Source: Betaproteobacteria bacterium (lineage in GTDB: Bacteria > Pseudomonadota > Gammaproteobacteria > Burkholderiales > SG8-41). Taken from it: a stretch of 13,408 bases of DNA. The stretch spans positions 12,500 to 25,907 of the forward strand of contig JAHFRO010000028.1 of the NCBI GenBank assembly GCA_023266245.1, in the 5' to 3' direction. Made by a program: the position numbers and the translations under genes. Of this stretch, positions 1-5,530 are shown piece by piece (within the stretch, counting starts at the first letter, position 1; every line of letters begins with the position of its first letter). The notes under the pieces are model-generated. The model was not told where the DNA came from and ran no database searches. It saw only the letters and a program-made list of their open reading frames with translations.

Positions 1-27
1 TCTAAATGCTGAGGGGGAAGTAATCCG

Positions 28-103
28 CCGGCCGGGAAGCCGGTGCCAGTGGTAGCCCCATGGGCTGGCGCAGGAGCGCCGTCGAAAAGCGACGCTGGCA
101 TCG
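28..103 (+). other. Candidate structured RNA or DNA: four-way junction
   Basis: No gene is visible in 1-124. Bases 41-49 pair with 95-103 (9 bp, including one G-T pair at 43/101). They enclose three hairpins in direct succession: 54-58/62-66 (3-nt loop), 67-71/76-80 (4-nt loop AGGA) and 81-84/90-93 (5-nt loop). A further hairpin, 28-32/39-43, competes with the outer end of the main stem. The G-T pair would hold only in plus-strand RNA. The fold matches no RNA family I can name. The pairing is read directly from the sequence; transcription and function are unknown. Confidence 0.4.
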
Positions 104-142
104 CCGTATTCTACAGGGAAACCATTGCGAAACCTACCGAGA

Positions 143-174
143 GTTAAAACGGCAGCGGAGCTGTCCGTTTTAAC
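143..174 (-). terminator. Hairpin over the trpS stop codon, probable terminator
   Basis: A perfect 10-bp inverted repeat (143-152 with 165-174) is extended by three more pairs (153-155 with 161-163, one bulged base at 164). It starts inside the trpS stop codon, which lies at 170-172. Each arm carries a run of four T or A, so RNA from either strand ends its stem in UUUU. There is no separate U tract after the stem, so this is a weaker or bidirectional terminator candidate for the leftward operon. Confidence 0.5.
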
Positions 175-1372
175 TGTAATTGAGGCCCATGACCTCCTTC
201 GCCTCGCGCAGCGTTTCCTGCGCCAGCTTGCGTGCCTTCTCGCAACCGTCGGCGATGATGCTGCGTGCCAGTGTCGGGTCTTCGAGATACTTCTCGGCGC
301 GCTCGCGCATCGGCTTCTGCTCTGCGAGGACGGCTTCGATCACCGGCTGCTTGCACTCCAGACAACCGATGCCGGCGCTGCGGCAGCCCTGCTGCACCCA
401 TTGCTTGCGTTTGTCGTCCGAATAGACCAGGTGGAACTGCCACACCGGGCACTTCTCGGGCTCGCCCGGATCGGAGCGTTTCACCCGCGCCGGATCGGTC
501 GGCATGGTGCGGATCTTCTTGGTGATGCTCTCGGCGTCCTCGCGCAGCCCGATGGTGTTGTCGTACGACTTTGACATTTTCTGCCCGTCCAGCCCCGGCA
601 TCTTCGAAGCCTCGGTAAGCAGGGCCTGCGGCTCGGTCAGCACCACCTTGCCGCCGCCTTCGATGTAGCCGAACAGCCGTTCGCGGTCGCCGAGTGGCAT
701 GTTCTGCGCTTCCTCCACCAGCGTGCGCGCCGCGGCCAGCGCCTCGCCATCGCCTTTCTCCAGGTACCGGGTGCGCAGCTGCCGGTAGAGCCGCGCGCGC
801 TTGGCGCCGAGCTTCTTGATCGCGGCTTCTGCTTTCTGCTCGAATCCGGCCTCGCGGCCGAACACGTGATTGAAACGGCGCGCGATCTCGCGCGCGAACT
901 CGATGTGCGGCACCTGGTCCTCCCCCACCGGCACCTGATTGGCGCGATAGATCAGGATATCGGCGCTCTGCAGCAGCGGGTATCCGAGAAAACCGTAGGT
1001 GGATAGATCCTTGTCCGAGAGTTTTTCCTGCTGGTCCTTGTAGGTCGGGATCCGTTCCAACCATCCGAGCGGCGTCACCATCGACAGCAGCAGGTGCAAT
1101 TCGGCGTGCTCGGGCACGCGCGACTGGATGAACAGCGTTGCCTGCGCCGGATCGACGCCCGCGGCGAGCCAGTCGATCACCATGTCCCATACGTTCTGCT
1201 CGATGATCTCGGGCTCATCGTAGTGCGTGGTGAGCGCGTGCCAGTCGGCGACGAAGAACAGGCACTCGTACTCGTGCTGCAGCCTCACCCAGTTCTTGAG
1301 CACCCCGTGATAGTGACCGAGGTGCAATGCACCGGTCGGGCGCATGCCTGACAGAACGCGGTTTACAAACAT
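170..1372 (-). CDS. trpS: Tryptophan--tRNA ligase (TrpS)
   Basis: This cytoplasmic class I aminoacyl-tRNA synthetase charges tRNA-Trp with tryptophan using ATP. The 400-residue product has the HIGH-type motif HLGH at residues 17-20 and KMSKS at 265-269. The family motifs GYPLLQSADIL and GEDQVPHIE lie between them. At 400 residues it is longer than the roughly 330-residue E. coli type. The extra length is mainly a charged insert at about 177-243, typical of the betaproteobacterial/pseudomonad form, which also accounts for the Cys-containing stretch GIGCLECKQP near residue 350. The ATG follows the upstream protease stop by 12 bases with a modest purine-rich site, so translation is probably coupled. 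The gene appears intact. Confidence 0.97.
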   Translation of the reverse strand: MFVNRVLSGMRPTGALHLGHYHGVLKNWVRLQHEYECLFFVADWHALTTHYDEPEIIEQNVWDMVIDWLAAGVDPAQATLFIQSRVPEHAELHLLLSMVTPLGWLERIPTYKDQQEKLSDKDLSTYGFLGYPLLQSADILIYRANQVPVGEDQVPHIEFAREIARRFNHVFGREAGFEQKAEAAIKKLGAKRARLYRQLRTRYLEKGDGEALAAARTLVEEAQNMPLGDRERLFGYIEGGGKVVLTEPQALLTEASKMPGLDGQKMSKSYDNTIGLREDAESITKKIRTMPTDPARVKRSDPGEPEKCPVWQFHLVYSDDKRKQWVQQGCRSAGIGCLECKQPVIEAVLAEQKPMRERAEKYLEDPTLARSIIADGCEKARKLAQETLREAKEVMGLNYS

Positions 1373-1384
1373 GGTTCTCGTCTC

Positions 1385-2086
1385 TCAGGTAACCAGGTTC
1401 GTGAGCCTGATGAGGTCGCTCACCGGCAGGCCGAGCAGGGCTGCGACCAGCTTCATCAGCGCTCCGATCGCGGGCCACAGCATGAATCCGAGCACGCCCG
1501 TGAAAAGCAGCAGGATGAGAATGAAGAAGCCGTAGGGCTCGATGCGTGCGACCTGGTACGCCAGTCGGTGCGGCAGCAGGCTGACCAGGATGCGCCCGCC
1601 GTCGAGCGGCGGCAGCGGTACCAGATTCAACACCATGATGATGATGTTGATGAACACGCCCGCCGCGCCCATCAATGCCAGCGGCAATGCGAAGTAGACT
1701 CCGGGCATGGACAGCCCGATCTTGATCATCAACGCCCAGAACAGCGCCATCACGAAGTTGCTGAGGGGGCCGGCGGCGGCGACCCACAGCATGTCGCGCT
1801 TGGGATGGCGCAGGTTGGCGAAATTGACCGGCACCGGCTTCGCCCAACCGAACAGGATGCCGGCACCGCCGAACAGCTTGCTCACCGCCAGCAGTATCAG
1901 CGGCAACGCGATCGTGCCGAACGGATCGATATGGCGCAGCGGGTTGAGGCTGACGCGGCCCTCCGCGTAGGCGGTCATATCGCCGAAGTGCTTCGCGACG
2001 TAGCCGTGCGCCGCCTCGTGCAGGGTGATCGCGAACACCACGGGCAGCGCATAAATCGCTATGGTCTGGATCAGATCGAGTTCCAT
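1385..2086 (-). CDS. Site-2 protease family protein (peptidase M50)
   Basis: This 233-residue integral membrane zinc metalloprotease belongs to the short, PDZ-less M50 family. The zinc-binding HExxH motif is HEAAH at residues 23-27, at the end of the first hydrophobic segment. The second conserved site is NLVPLPPLDGG, with Asn154 and the third zinc ligand Asp162. AGPLSN at 105-110 is also characteristic of the family. Several hydrophobic segments cover about 5-22, 57-80, 100-122, 132-160 and the C-terminus. Family members cleave substrates within the membrane, but the substrate is not known for this subgroup. The gene lies between yciO and trpS, its usual neighbours in betaproteobacteria. It starts at ATG with only a weak ribosome binding site, and a small hairpin sits about 25 bases upstream. 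Confidence 0.93.
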   Translation of the reverse strand: MELDLIQTIAIYALPVVFAITLHEAAHGYVAKHFGDMTAYAEGRVSLNPLRHIDPFGTIALPLILLAVSKLFGGAGILFGWAKPVPVNFANLRHPKRDMLWVAAAGPLSNFVMALFWALMIKIGLSMPGVYFALPLALMGAAGVFINIIIMVLNLVPLPPLDGGRILVSLLPHRLAYQVARIEPYGFFILILLLFTGVLGFMLWPAIGALMKLVAALLGLPVSDLIRLTNLVT

Positions 2087-2110
2087 GAAATCCGGATCAG
2101 GGCACGCCAG

Positions 2111-2125
2111 CGCCCGCTACGGGCG
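2111..2125 (-). other. Small GC hairpin upstream of the M50 gene
   Basis: A perfect 6-bp inverted repeat (2111-2116 with 2120-2125) with a 3-base loop lies in the 121-base gap between yciO and the protease gene, 24 bases before the protease start. No T tract follows on the minus strand, so it is not a standard terminator. It might tune read-through or ribosome access; that is inference only. I see nothing else in this gap. Confidence 0.3.
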
Positions 2126-2207
2126 GCAGATTTTGAATGATGAGGGTCGGCTGAACGTGTAATTTTAACAGTTTGGGTGTGCGGCGTTGATGAACGCGGA
2201 CTTCCCG

Positions 2208-2831
2208 TCAAATGCCGATCGCCGCCGGTCTGCCTTTTCCCTGCCTGGTGACGACCGGCGCTTCTCCCGTGAGATCGATCACCGTGGTTGGCACGATGCC
2301 GCACGATCCGCCGTCGAGGATGAGATCCACGCTGTGCTCGAGGCGCGCACGGATCTCCTGCGCGTCGTTGAGCGGCAGCTCATCGCCCGGCAATGCCAGC
2401 GTGGAAGACAGCAACGGCTCGCCCAGCTCCGCGAGCAGCGCCCGCACTATGCGATGATCCGGCACGCGCAGCCCGATGGTCCTGCGGCTGGGATGCTGCA
2501 GCCGCTTCGGAACCCCGCGCCTCGCCTGCAGGATGAAGGTGTAACTGCCAGGCGTCGCCGCCTTCAGCAGTCTGAACTGCCGGTTGTCGACCTTGGCATA
2601 GACCGCGATCTCGGCCAGATCGCGGCACACCAGCGCGAAGTGATGCCGCTCGTCCACCTGGCGGATGGCGCGTATACGCTCCATTGCCGCTTTGTCCCCG
2701 AGATGGCAGCCCAGCGCGTAGCATGAATCGGTCGGATAGACGATCACGCCGCCCGCGCGCACGATCTCGGCGGCACGCCGCATGAGACGCGACTGCGGAT
2801 TATCGGGATGGATAGAGAAAAATTGTGCCAA
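2208..2831 (-). CDS. yciO: YciO-type L-threonylcarbamoyladenylate synthase family protein
   Basis: This 207-residue protein of the YrdC/Sua5/YciO superfamily has the subgroup's start (MAQFFSIHPDNP), the core YPTDS at 32-36 followed by YALGC, and PGSYTFIL and TIGLRVP in the middle. Superfamily members make threonylcarbamoyl-AMP for the t6A modification of tRNA. The YciO branch is less well defined: in place of the KxR signature of TsaC it has IRQ followed by HHFALVC, as in E. coli YciO. The only start that fits the family N-terminus is TTG at 2829-2831. Upstream there is no clear Shine-Dalgarno, because a 7-bp-unit palindrome begins 5 bases before the start. Full length for the family. It probably shares a transcript with the protease and trpS. 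Confidence 0.93.
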   Translation of the reverse strand: MAQFFSIHPDNPQSRLMRRAAEIVRAGGVIVYPTDSCYALGCHLGDKAAMERIRAIRQVDERHHFALVCRDLAEIAVYAKVDNRQFRLLKAATPGSYTFILQARRGVPKRLQHPSRRTIGLRVPDHRIVRALLAELGEPLLSSTLALPGDELPLNDAQEIRARLEHSVDLILDGGSCGIVPTTVIDLTGEAPVVTRQGKGRPAAIGI

Positions 2832-2836
2832 TTTTT

Positions 2837-2922
2837 CAGTGTTAAGTTTTAAGTTTTGAGTGTTGAGTTAAGTTCCACTGCACTTTTTCAACTCAACACT
2901 AAACACTCAAAATTCAACACTG
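2837..2922. repeat. Palindrome of iterated 7-bp units
   Basis: Arms 2837-2870 and 2889-2922 are inverted copies matching at 28 of 34 positions, with an 18-base centre. Each arm is a run of related heptamers (agtgtta, agtttta, agttttg, agtgttg). The block is much more AT-rich than the genes on either side. It fills the space between the stop of the PHP remnant (2928) and the TTG start of yciO (2831), so it could form a large hairpin in the yciO leader. Confidence 0.75.
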
Positions 2923-2927
2923 GGCGG

Positions 2928-3059
2928 CTACCACGCCGCCCACACCGGCGTGCAGCCGGCGGGCAGATCAGGCAGCTCGCCGAGGTCGCAGTGGCTCTCC
3001 TCCGGGCTGTGGCAGTCCAAACCGCTGGATGCCAGCAGGCCGAAGCGCCGCGCGTCATT
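2928..3059 (-). pseudogene. C-terminal remnant of a PHP-domain phosphoesterase (rnm/yciV family)
   Basis: About 43 codons ending at TAG (2928-2930) read as the end of a PHP-domain phosphoesterase: GLLASSGLDCH, then LGELPDLPAG and PVWAAW. The family normally shows GSDFH followed by a Gly-rich turn and an LPxLPAG...VW ending; E. coli YciV/Rnm (RNase AM) is an example. Homology stops at about 3059. Further upstream the frame is unrelated AT-rich sequence, so roughly 230 N-terminal residues and the metal site are missing. Even the surviving motif has drifted (LDCH instead of SDFH). PHP-yciO-M50-trpS is a familiar order in betaproteobacteria, which supports the assignment. The remnant cannot be active. 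Confidence 0.72.
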
Positions 3060-3085
3060 GGAAAATGTCTTAAAATCAGCTAAAT

Positions 3086-3113
3086 AGCATAAGGAAGTGA
3101 AGCATGATAACAA
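3086..3113 (-). promoter_or_regulatory. Candidate sigma70 promoter for the yciO-M50-trpS cluster
   Basis: On the minus strand, TTGTTA (3113-3108, 4 of 6 to consensus) is followed after 16 bases by TATGCT (3091-3086, 4 of 6). It lies in AT-rich DNA just upstream of the PHP remnant and would replace a promoter lost with the 5' part of that gene. This is a consensus match only. Confidence 0.33.
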
Positions 3114-3157
3114 ATGCCGGACCGCCGCGCGAATCCGTGAGTCTGCGGCCCGCGTAG
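3104..3157 (+). CDS. Possible 17-residue leader peptide
   Basis: A short ORF (ATG at 3104, TAG at 3155-3157) encodes MITNAGPPRESVSLRPA. Its start has one of the better Shine-Dalgarno matches in the window (aaggaag, 3091-3097, 6 bases before the ATG), in contrast to the weak site before the next gene. It ends 37 bases before the DUF1223 start. A 7-bp inverted repeat (3137-3143 with 3160-3166) spans its end. It could be a leader ORF, or the original start of a gene now broken. It has no recognisable homology, and the call rests on the binding site and the spacing. Confidence 0.3.
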   Translation: MITNAGPPRESVSLRPA

Positions 3158-3194
3158 ATGACTCACTGACTAACGGCTGGACGCCCTTATCCTC

Positions 3195-3986
3195 ATGACC
3201 ACACTACGCCTCGCCTACTCCCTGACCGCGCTGGCCGCGTTGATCGCGTCCGGCGCGGCGGCTGCAGCGCAATGCACGGCCGAGAGCGGCGCGCGGCGCG
3301 TACCGATGCTCGAGCTCTACACTTCAGAAGGCTGCAACAGCTGCCCTCCCGCCGACCACTGGGTAAGCGGGTTGCCGGGGCGCGGGCTCTCTGCGGAACA
3401 GGTGGTGACGCTCGCCTTTCACGTGGACTACTGGAATTACCTCGGCTGGGCCGATCCATTCGCCAAGGCCGAATACAGCGCGCGGCAACGCGCCGCGAGC
3501 CTGCGCAACCGGGCGCGCTTCGTCTACACCCCGCAGCTGCTGCTCAACGGCAAGGACTATCGCCGCGGCACCTTGCGCGATGACTTCGCGGAGCGCGTGC
3601 AGGCGCTCAGCCTGGACAGGGCCCAAGCGCGGATCAGCCTCAAGCTCACGACCGGGGCGGCGGATGCGCTCTCCGTGCAAGGCGCGGTTGCCGTGCCGGA
3701 TACAGCGCAGCGGCGCGGGGCGCAGGCCTACCTTGCGCTCTACGAGAACCATCTCGCCAACCAGGTCACGGCAGGGGAAAACAAGGGCAAGCGGCTGCGG
3801 CATGACTTCGTGGTACGGGAATTGTCGGGTCCCCACGCGGTCGATCCCCAGGGCGCGGTTGCGCTAAGCCACCGCTACAGGCTCGATCCCCGCTGGAAGA
3901 CCGCGGACCTGCACGTGGCAGCGTTCGTGCAGAACGAACTCACCGGCGACGTACTGCAGGCGCTGGCGGTCCCGCATTGCAGGTAA
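3195..3986 (+). CDS. DUF1223 family secreted thioredoxin-like protein
   Basis: This 263-residue exported protein of the DUF1223 family has a signal peptide at about 1-25 (Arg5, then a hydrophobic core ending in an Ala-rich run). The diagnostic motifs are LYTSEGCNSCPPAD with Cys47 and Cys50, FHVDYWNYLGWADPFA at about 75-90, and VYTPQLLLNG at 110-119. The CxxC at the end of the first strand and the cis-Pro-like YTPQ suggest a thioredoxin fold. Redox activity is therefore plausible, but the family's function is not established. The start fits the signal peptide, but the ribosome binding site is weak. It is followed 80 bases later by a membrane protein gene that has its own promoter, so the two are not clearly one operon. 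Confidence 0.92.
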   Translation: MTTLRLAYSLTALAALIASGAAAAAQCTAESGARRVPMLELYTSEGCNSCPPADHWVSGLPGRGLSAEQVVTLAFHVDYWNYLGWADPFAKAEYSARQRAASLRNRARFVYTPQLLLNGKDYRRGTLRDDFAERVQALSLDRAQARISLKLTTGAADALSVQGAVAVPDTAQRRGAQAYLALYENHLANQVTAGENKGKRLRHDFVVRELSGPHAVDPQGAVALSHRYRLDPRWKTADLHVAAFVQNELTGDVLQALAVPHCR

Positions 3987-3999
3987 TCCATCGGTCGTA

Positions 4000-4026
4000 C
4001 ATGGGCGGACAGCGCCCTGCCCCATG
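4000..4026. other. Inverted repeat between the DUF1223 gene and the next promoter
   Basis: Bases 4003-4007 pair with 4013-4017 (5-bp GC stem, 5-base loop), and a flanking catggg/cccatg pair (4000-4005 with 4021-4026) gives an alternative outer stem. No T tract follows. It lies just before the TATAAT of the membrane protein gene, so an operator or a weak terminator are both possible. Confidence 0.25.
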
Positions 4027-4032
4027 GTCCGC

Positions 4033-4038
4033 TATAAT
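4033..4038 (+). promoter_or_regulatory. Consensus -10 box (TATAAT) before the membrane protein gene
   Basis: A perfect TATAAT lies 28 bases upstream of the ATG at 4067, which would give a 5' leader of about 20 bases carrying the ribosome binding site ggaggggg (4057-4064). I see no good -35 at 16-18 bases, so an activator may be needed. Confidence 0.45.
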
Positions 4039-4066
4039 CGGATCCATCCGCGCGGCGGAGGGGGCA

Positions 4067-4630
4067 ATGAACCGTTACCAAATAATCGCCCTGGGAATTG
4101 CGGCAGCCAACGTGCTGCTGATGCTGCTGTTTCCGCCTTTCGATCAATACTCGGTCGCCAGCTCCAAAGTACCGGTGTTCGCCGGTTTCAACTACGCGTT
4201 CACCACGCCCCCCTACGGCGAGATCATTACCGGCGTACTGCTGCTGGAGGTGTTCGTGGTGCTGATCAATGCCGGCATCGCCTTGCTGCTGCTGCGGGAC
4301 AGGGTCCCCGCCGCTGCGCGGCGCAAGATCGGTTTACAGAACGCAACGCTGATCTTCACCGGCGTCAATCTCGTGCTGGTGTTGCTGTTTCCGCCGTTCG
4401 AGTCGGTGTTCGTGCTGACCAACGCCGCACTGCCGACCTTCGAGGGGTTCTACCTCATCTTCAACCAGCAGCCCAACCACGTCATCGTCACCACCCTGCT
4501 CTACCTCGAGGTGATCTTCATCCTCGTGAACGGTGCCCTCTTCTGGCTGATCTTCAAGCCCAAGACATCGCAGGAACTTGCTGCGGAACAGGCGCGCGCG
4601 CTGGCCGAGGCGATGCGCAAGAAGAAATAA
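4067..4630 (+). CDS. Four-helix membrane protein with internal duplication, unknown function
   Basis: The product of 187 residues has four predicted membrane segments (about 5-22, 52-76, 92-108 and 138-163) and a charged C-terminal tail ending in KKK. It consists of two copies of one roughly 62-residue module: residues 15-76 and 101-163. Both carry N-x-x-L-x-LLFPPF-D/E at the end of the first helix, a P-x-F-x-GF segment in the loop, and LLxLEV followed by L-x-N-x-AL in the second helix. I do not recognise the family. The frame is open further upstream to 3977, but ATG 4067 is the better start: it has a strong ribosome binding site, sits just after TATAAT, and begins the first helix. Function is unknown. 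Confidence 0.82.
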   Translation: MNRYQIIALGIAAANVLLMLLFPPFDQYSVASSKVPVFAGFNYAFTTPPYGEIITGVLLLEVFVVLINAGIALLLLRDRVPAAARRKIGLQNATLIFTGVNLVLVLLFPPFESVFVLTNAALPTFEGFYLIFNQQPNHVIVTTLLYLEVIFILVNGALFWLIFKPKTSQELAAEQARALAEAMRKKK

Positions 4631-4631
4631 A

Positions 4632-4695
4632 GCCGTCAGCGGTCAGTTATCAGCAAGACCTGAAAGTTTTTTGCTGAAAGCTGAGTGCTGAATGC
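4632..4695. repeat. Palindrome of iterated 7-bp units between convergent genes
   Basis: Arms 4632-4654 and 4673-4695 are inverted copies matching at 17 of 23 positions. Each consists of three related heptamers (right arm: gctgaaa, gctgagt, gctgaat). The 18-base centre includes a run of six T. It lies between the stop codons of two convergent genes and could act as a bidirectional terminator. Confidence 0.65.
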
Positions 4696-4711
4696 CGATC
4701 GCCACGAAGTG

Positions 4712-5326
4712 CTAGGCGGACTTTTGGCGCAGGCGGCTTTGCGCCGGGACGTGCTGCGCCAGGAATTCCATCTGGTCGGCGAGGATGCGGCGGTTGGTAA
4801 GGATCAGATACTCGGCGCGGTTCGGCACGTACGGCAGGTAGATCAATTCCATTCGCGCCTGCTCCGGCTTGCAGTTGCCCTTCTGTTCATTGCAGGCGCG
4901 GCACGCCGTCACCGAGTTCATCCACGTGTCCCTGCCCCCGCGCGAGAACGGGGTCACGTGGTCGCGCGTCAGCCTGGAGATCGGGAACATGCCGCCGCAG
5001 TAAGCGCAGATCTGGCGGTCGCGGTGGAACAGCTCGCGATTGTTGAGCGGCGGCACCTGACTGAACGCCTTCATCGCCATCGCCTTGCCCTTGATGGCGA
5101 TGATGCTGGAAGCCGTGATGGAGGAGCGCCTGCCGGTCAACCGGTTCATGCCGCCGTAGACGGTGAACGCGTGTTCGCCCGTGGTCCACGCGACCTGGTC
5201 CTTGGCGTAGTAGTAGCAAGCGTGCTGCCAGCTGATCCAGCGGTGCGGCACGCCGTGCGTATCGAGCGTGAGTATGAGCGGATAGCCGCTGCGCAGCGTC
5301 GCTTGCTGTTCGATGGCGATATACAT
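4712..5326 (-). CDS. HNH endonuclease domain protein
   Basis: This 204-residue protein has a C-terminal half with a complete HNH fold. The first zinc pair is CAYC (107-110), the catalytic region is RDHVTPFSRGG (121-131, His123), Asn137 follows, and the second zinc pair is CRAC (142-145) running into NEQKGN. These features fit a metal-dependent nuclease of the McrA-like HNH group. The N-terminal 95 residues show no domain I recognise. No methyltransferase, Cas or phage gene is adjacent, so it appears as a stand-alone housekeeping-type HNH protein of the kind widespread in proteobacteria; its target is unknown. The ATG at 5324-5326 has only a weak ribosome binding site and is divergent from the helicase gene. 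Confidence 0.9.
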   Translation of the reverse strand: MYIAIEQQATLRSGYPLILTLDTHGVPHRWISWQHACYYYAKDQVAWTTGEHAFTVYGGMNRLTGRRSSITASSIIAIKGKAMAMKAFSQVPPLNNRELFHRDRQICAYCGGMFPISRLTRDHVTPFSRGGRDTWMNSVTACRACNEQKGNCKPEQARMELIYLPYVPNRAEYLILTNRRILADQMEFLAQHVPAQSRLRQKSA

Positions 5327-5361
5327 CTGTCAGACGAACCCGTTACCAACCATTTTCAACA

Positions 5362-5378
5362 CACCGGCACAGCCGGTG
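5362..5378 (-). other. Hairpin in the presumed leader of the HNH gene
   Basis: A perfect 7-bp inverted repeat (5362-5368 with 5372-5378) has a 3-base loop and lies 35 bases upstream of the HNH start, in the 204-base divergent region shared with the helicase. It may be an operator or a leader hairpin. Apart from this and the TATAAT at 5492 I see no clear signal in 5327-5530. Confidence 0.3.
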
Positions 5379-5491
5379 CACGGCACAATTTACCAGATTT
5401 TTGAATTTATGCCACTTTTCGACCCCCCGGCCGTCCCGGTTGCGCCGGACAGCGCAGCGCGCCTTGGATAGTGCGGCACACAGGGGAAGGG

Positions 5492-5497
5492 TATAAT
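5492..5497 (+). promoter_or_regulatory. Consensus -10 box (TATAAT) before the helicase gene
   Basis: A perfect TATAAT is followed by the helicase frame about 30 bases later. The nearest -35-like sequence (TTGGAT, 5464-5469) is 22 bases away, which is too far for a standard sigma70 site. Transcription would start at about 5504, just before the in-frame stop at 5507-5509. Confidence 0.45.
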
Positions 5498-5530
5498 GCC
5501 GCGCCGTGACATCCTGCGCTTTCTGCCCAG

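Noticed and set aside
28..71. Resemblance of GGGAAGCCGGTG to the start of a cobalamin riboswitch core
   Set aside because: Only this short block matches. The following conserved parts of that riboswitch (the CCGCNACTGT-like segment and the closing CAGGAnACCTGCC-type end) are missing, and the plus-strand sequence downstream runs into the trpS terminator rather than a gene start.
144..1190. Long open frame on the minus strand overlapping trpS in another frame (348 codons)
   Set aside because: It is a GC-rich shadow of trpS: low-complexity Arg/Ala/Gly composition, no motif, and full overlap with a confidently identified gene.
2837..2922. Terminal inverted repeats of an insertion sequence or MITE
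   Set aside because: There is no clear target-site duplication or transposase, and the arms consist of short tandem units rather than unique terminal sequence, so it is listed as a repeat only.
3977..4066. Longer N-terminus for the four-helix membrane protein starting at 3977
   Set aside because: The extra 30 codons overlap the end of the DUF1223 gene, span the TATAAT box and lack a ribosome binding site, whereas ATG 4067 has a strong one.
4712..5326. HNH protein as part of a restriction or phage-defence locus
   Set aside because: No methyltransferase, specificity subunit or other defence gene is adjacent; neighbours are ordinary chromosomal genes, so a stand-alone HNH protein is the simpler reading.
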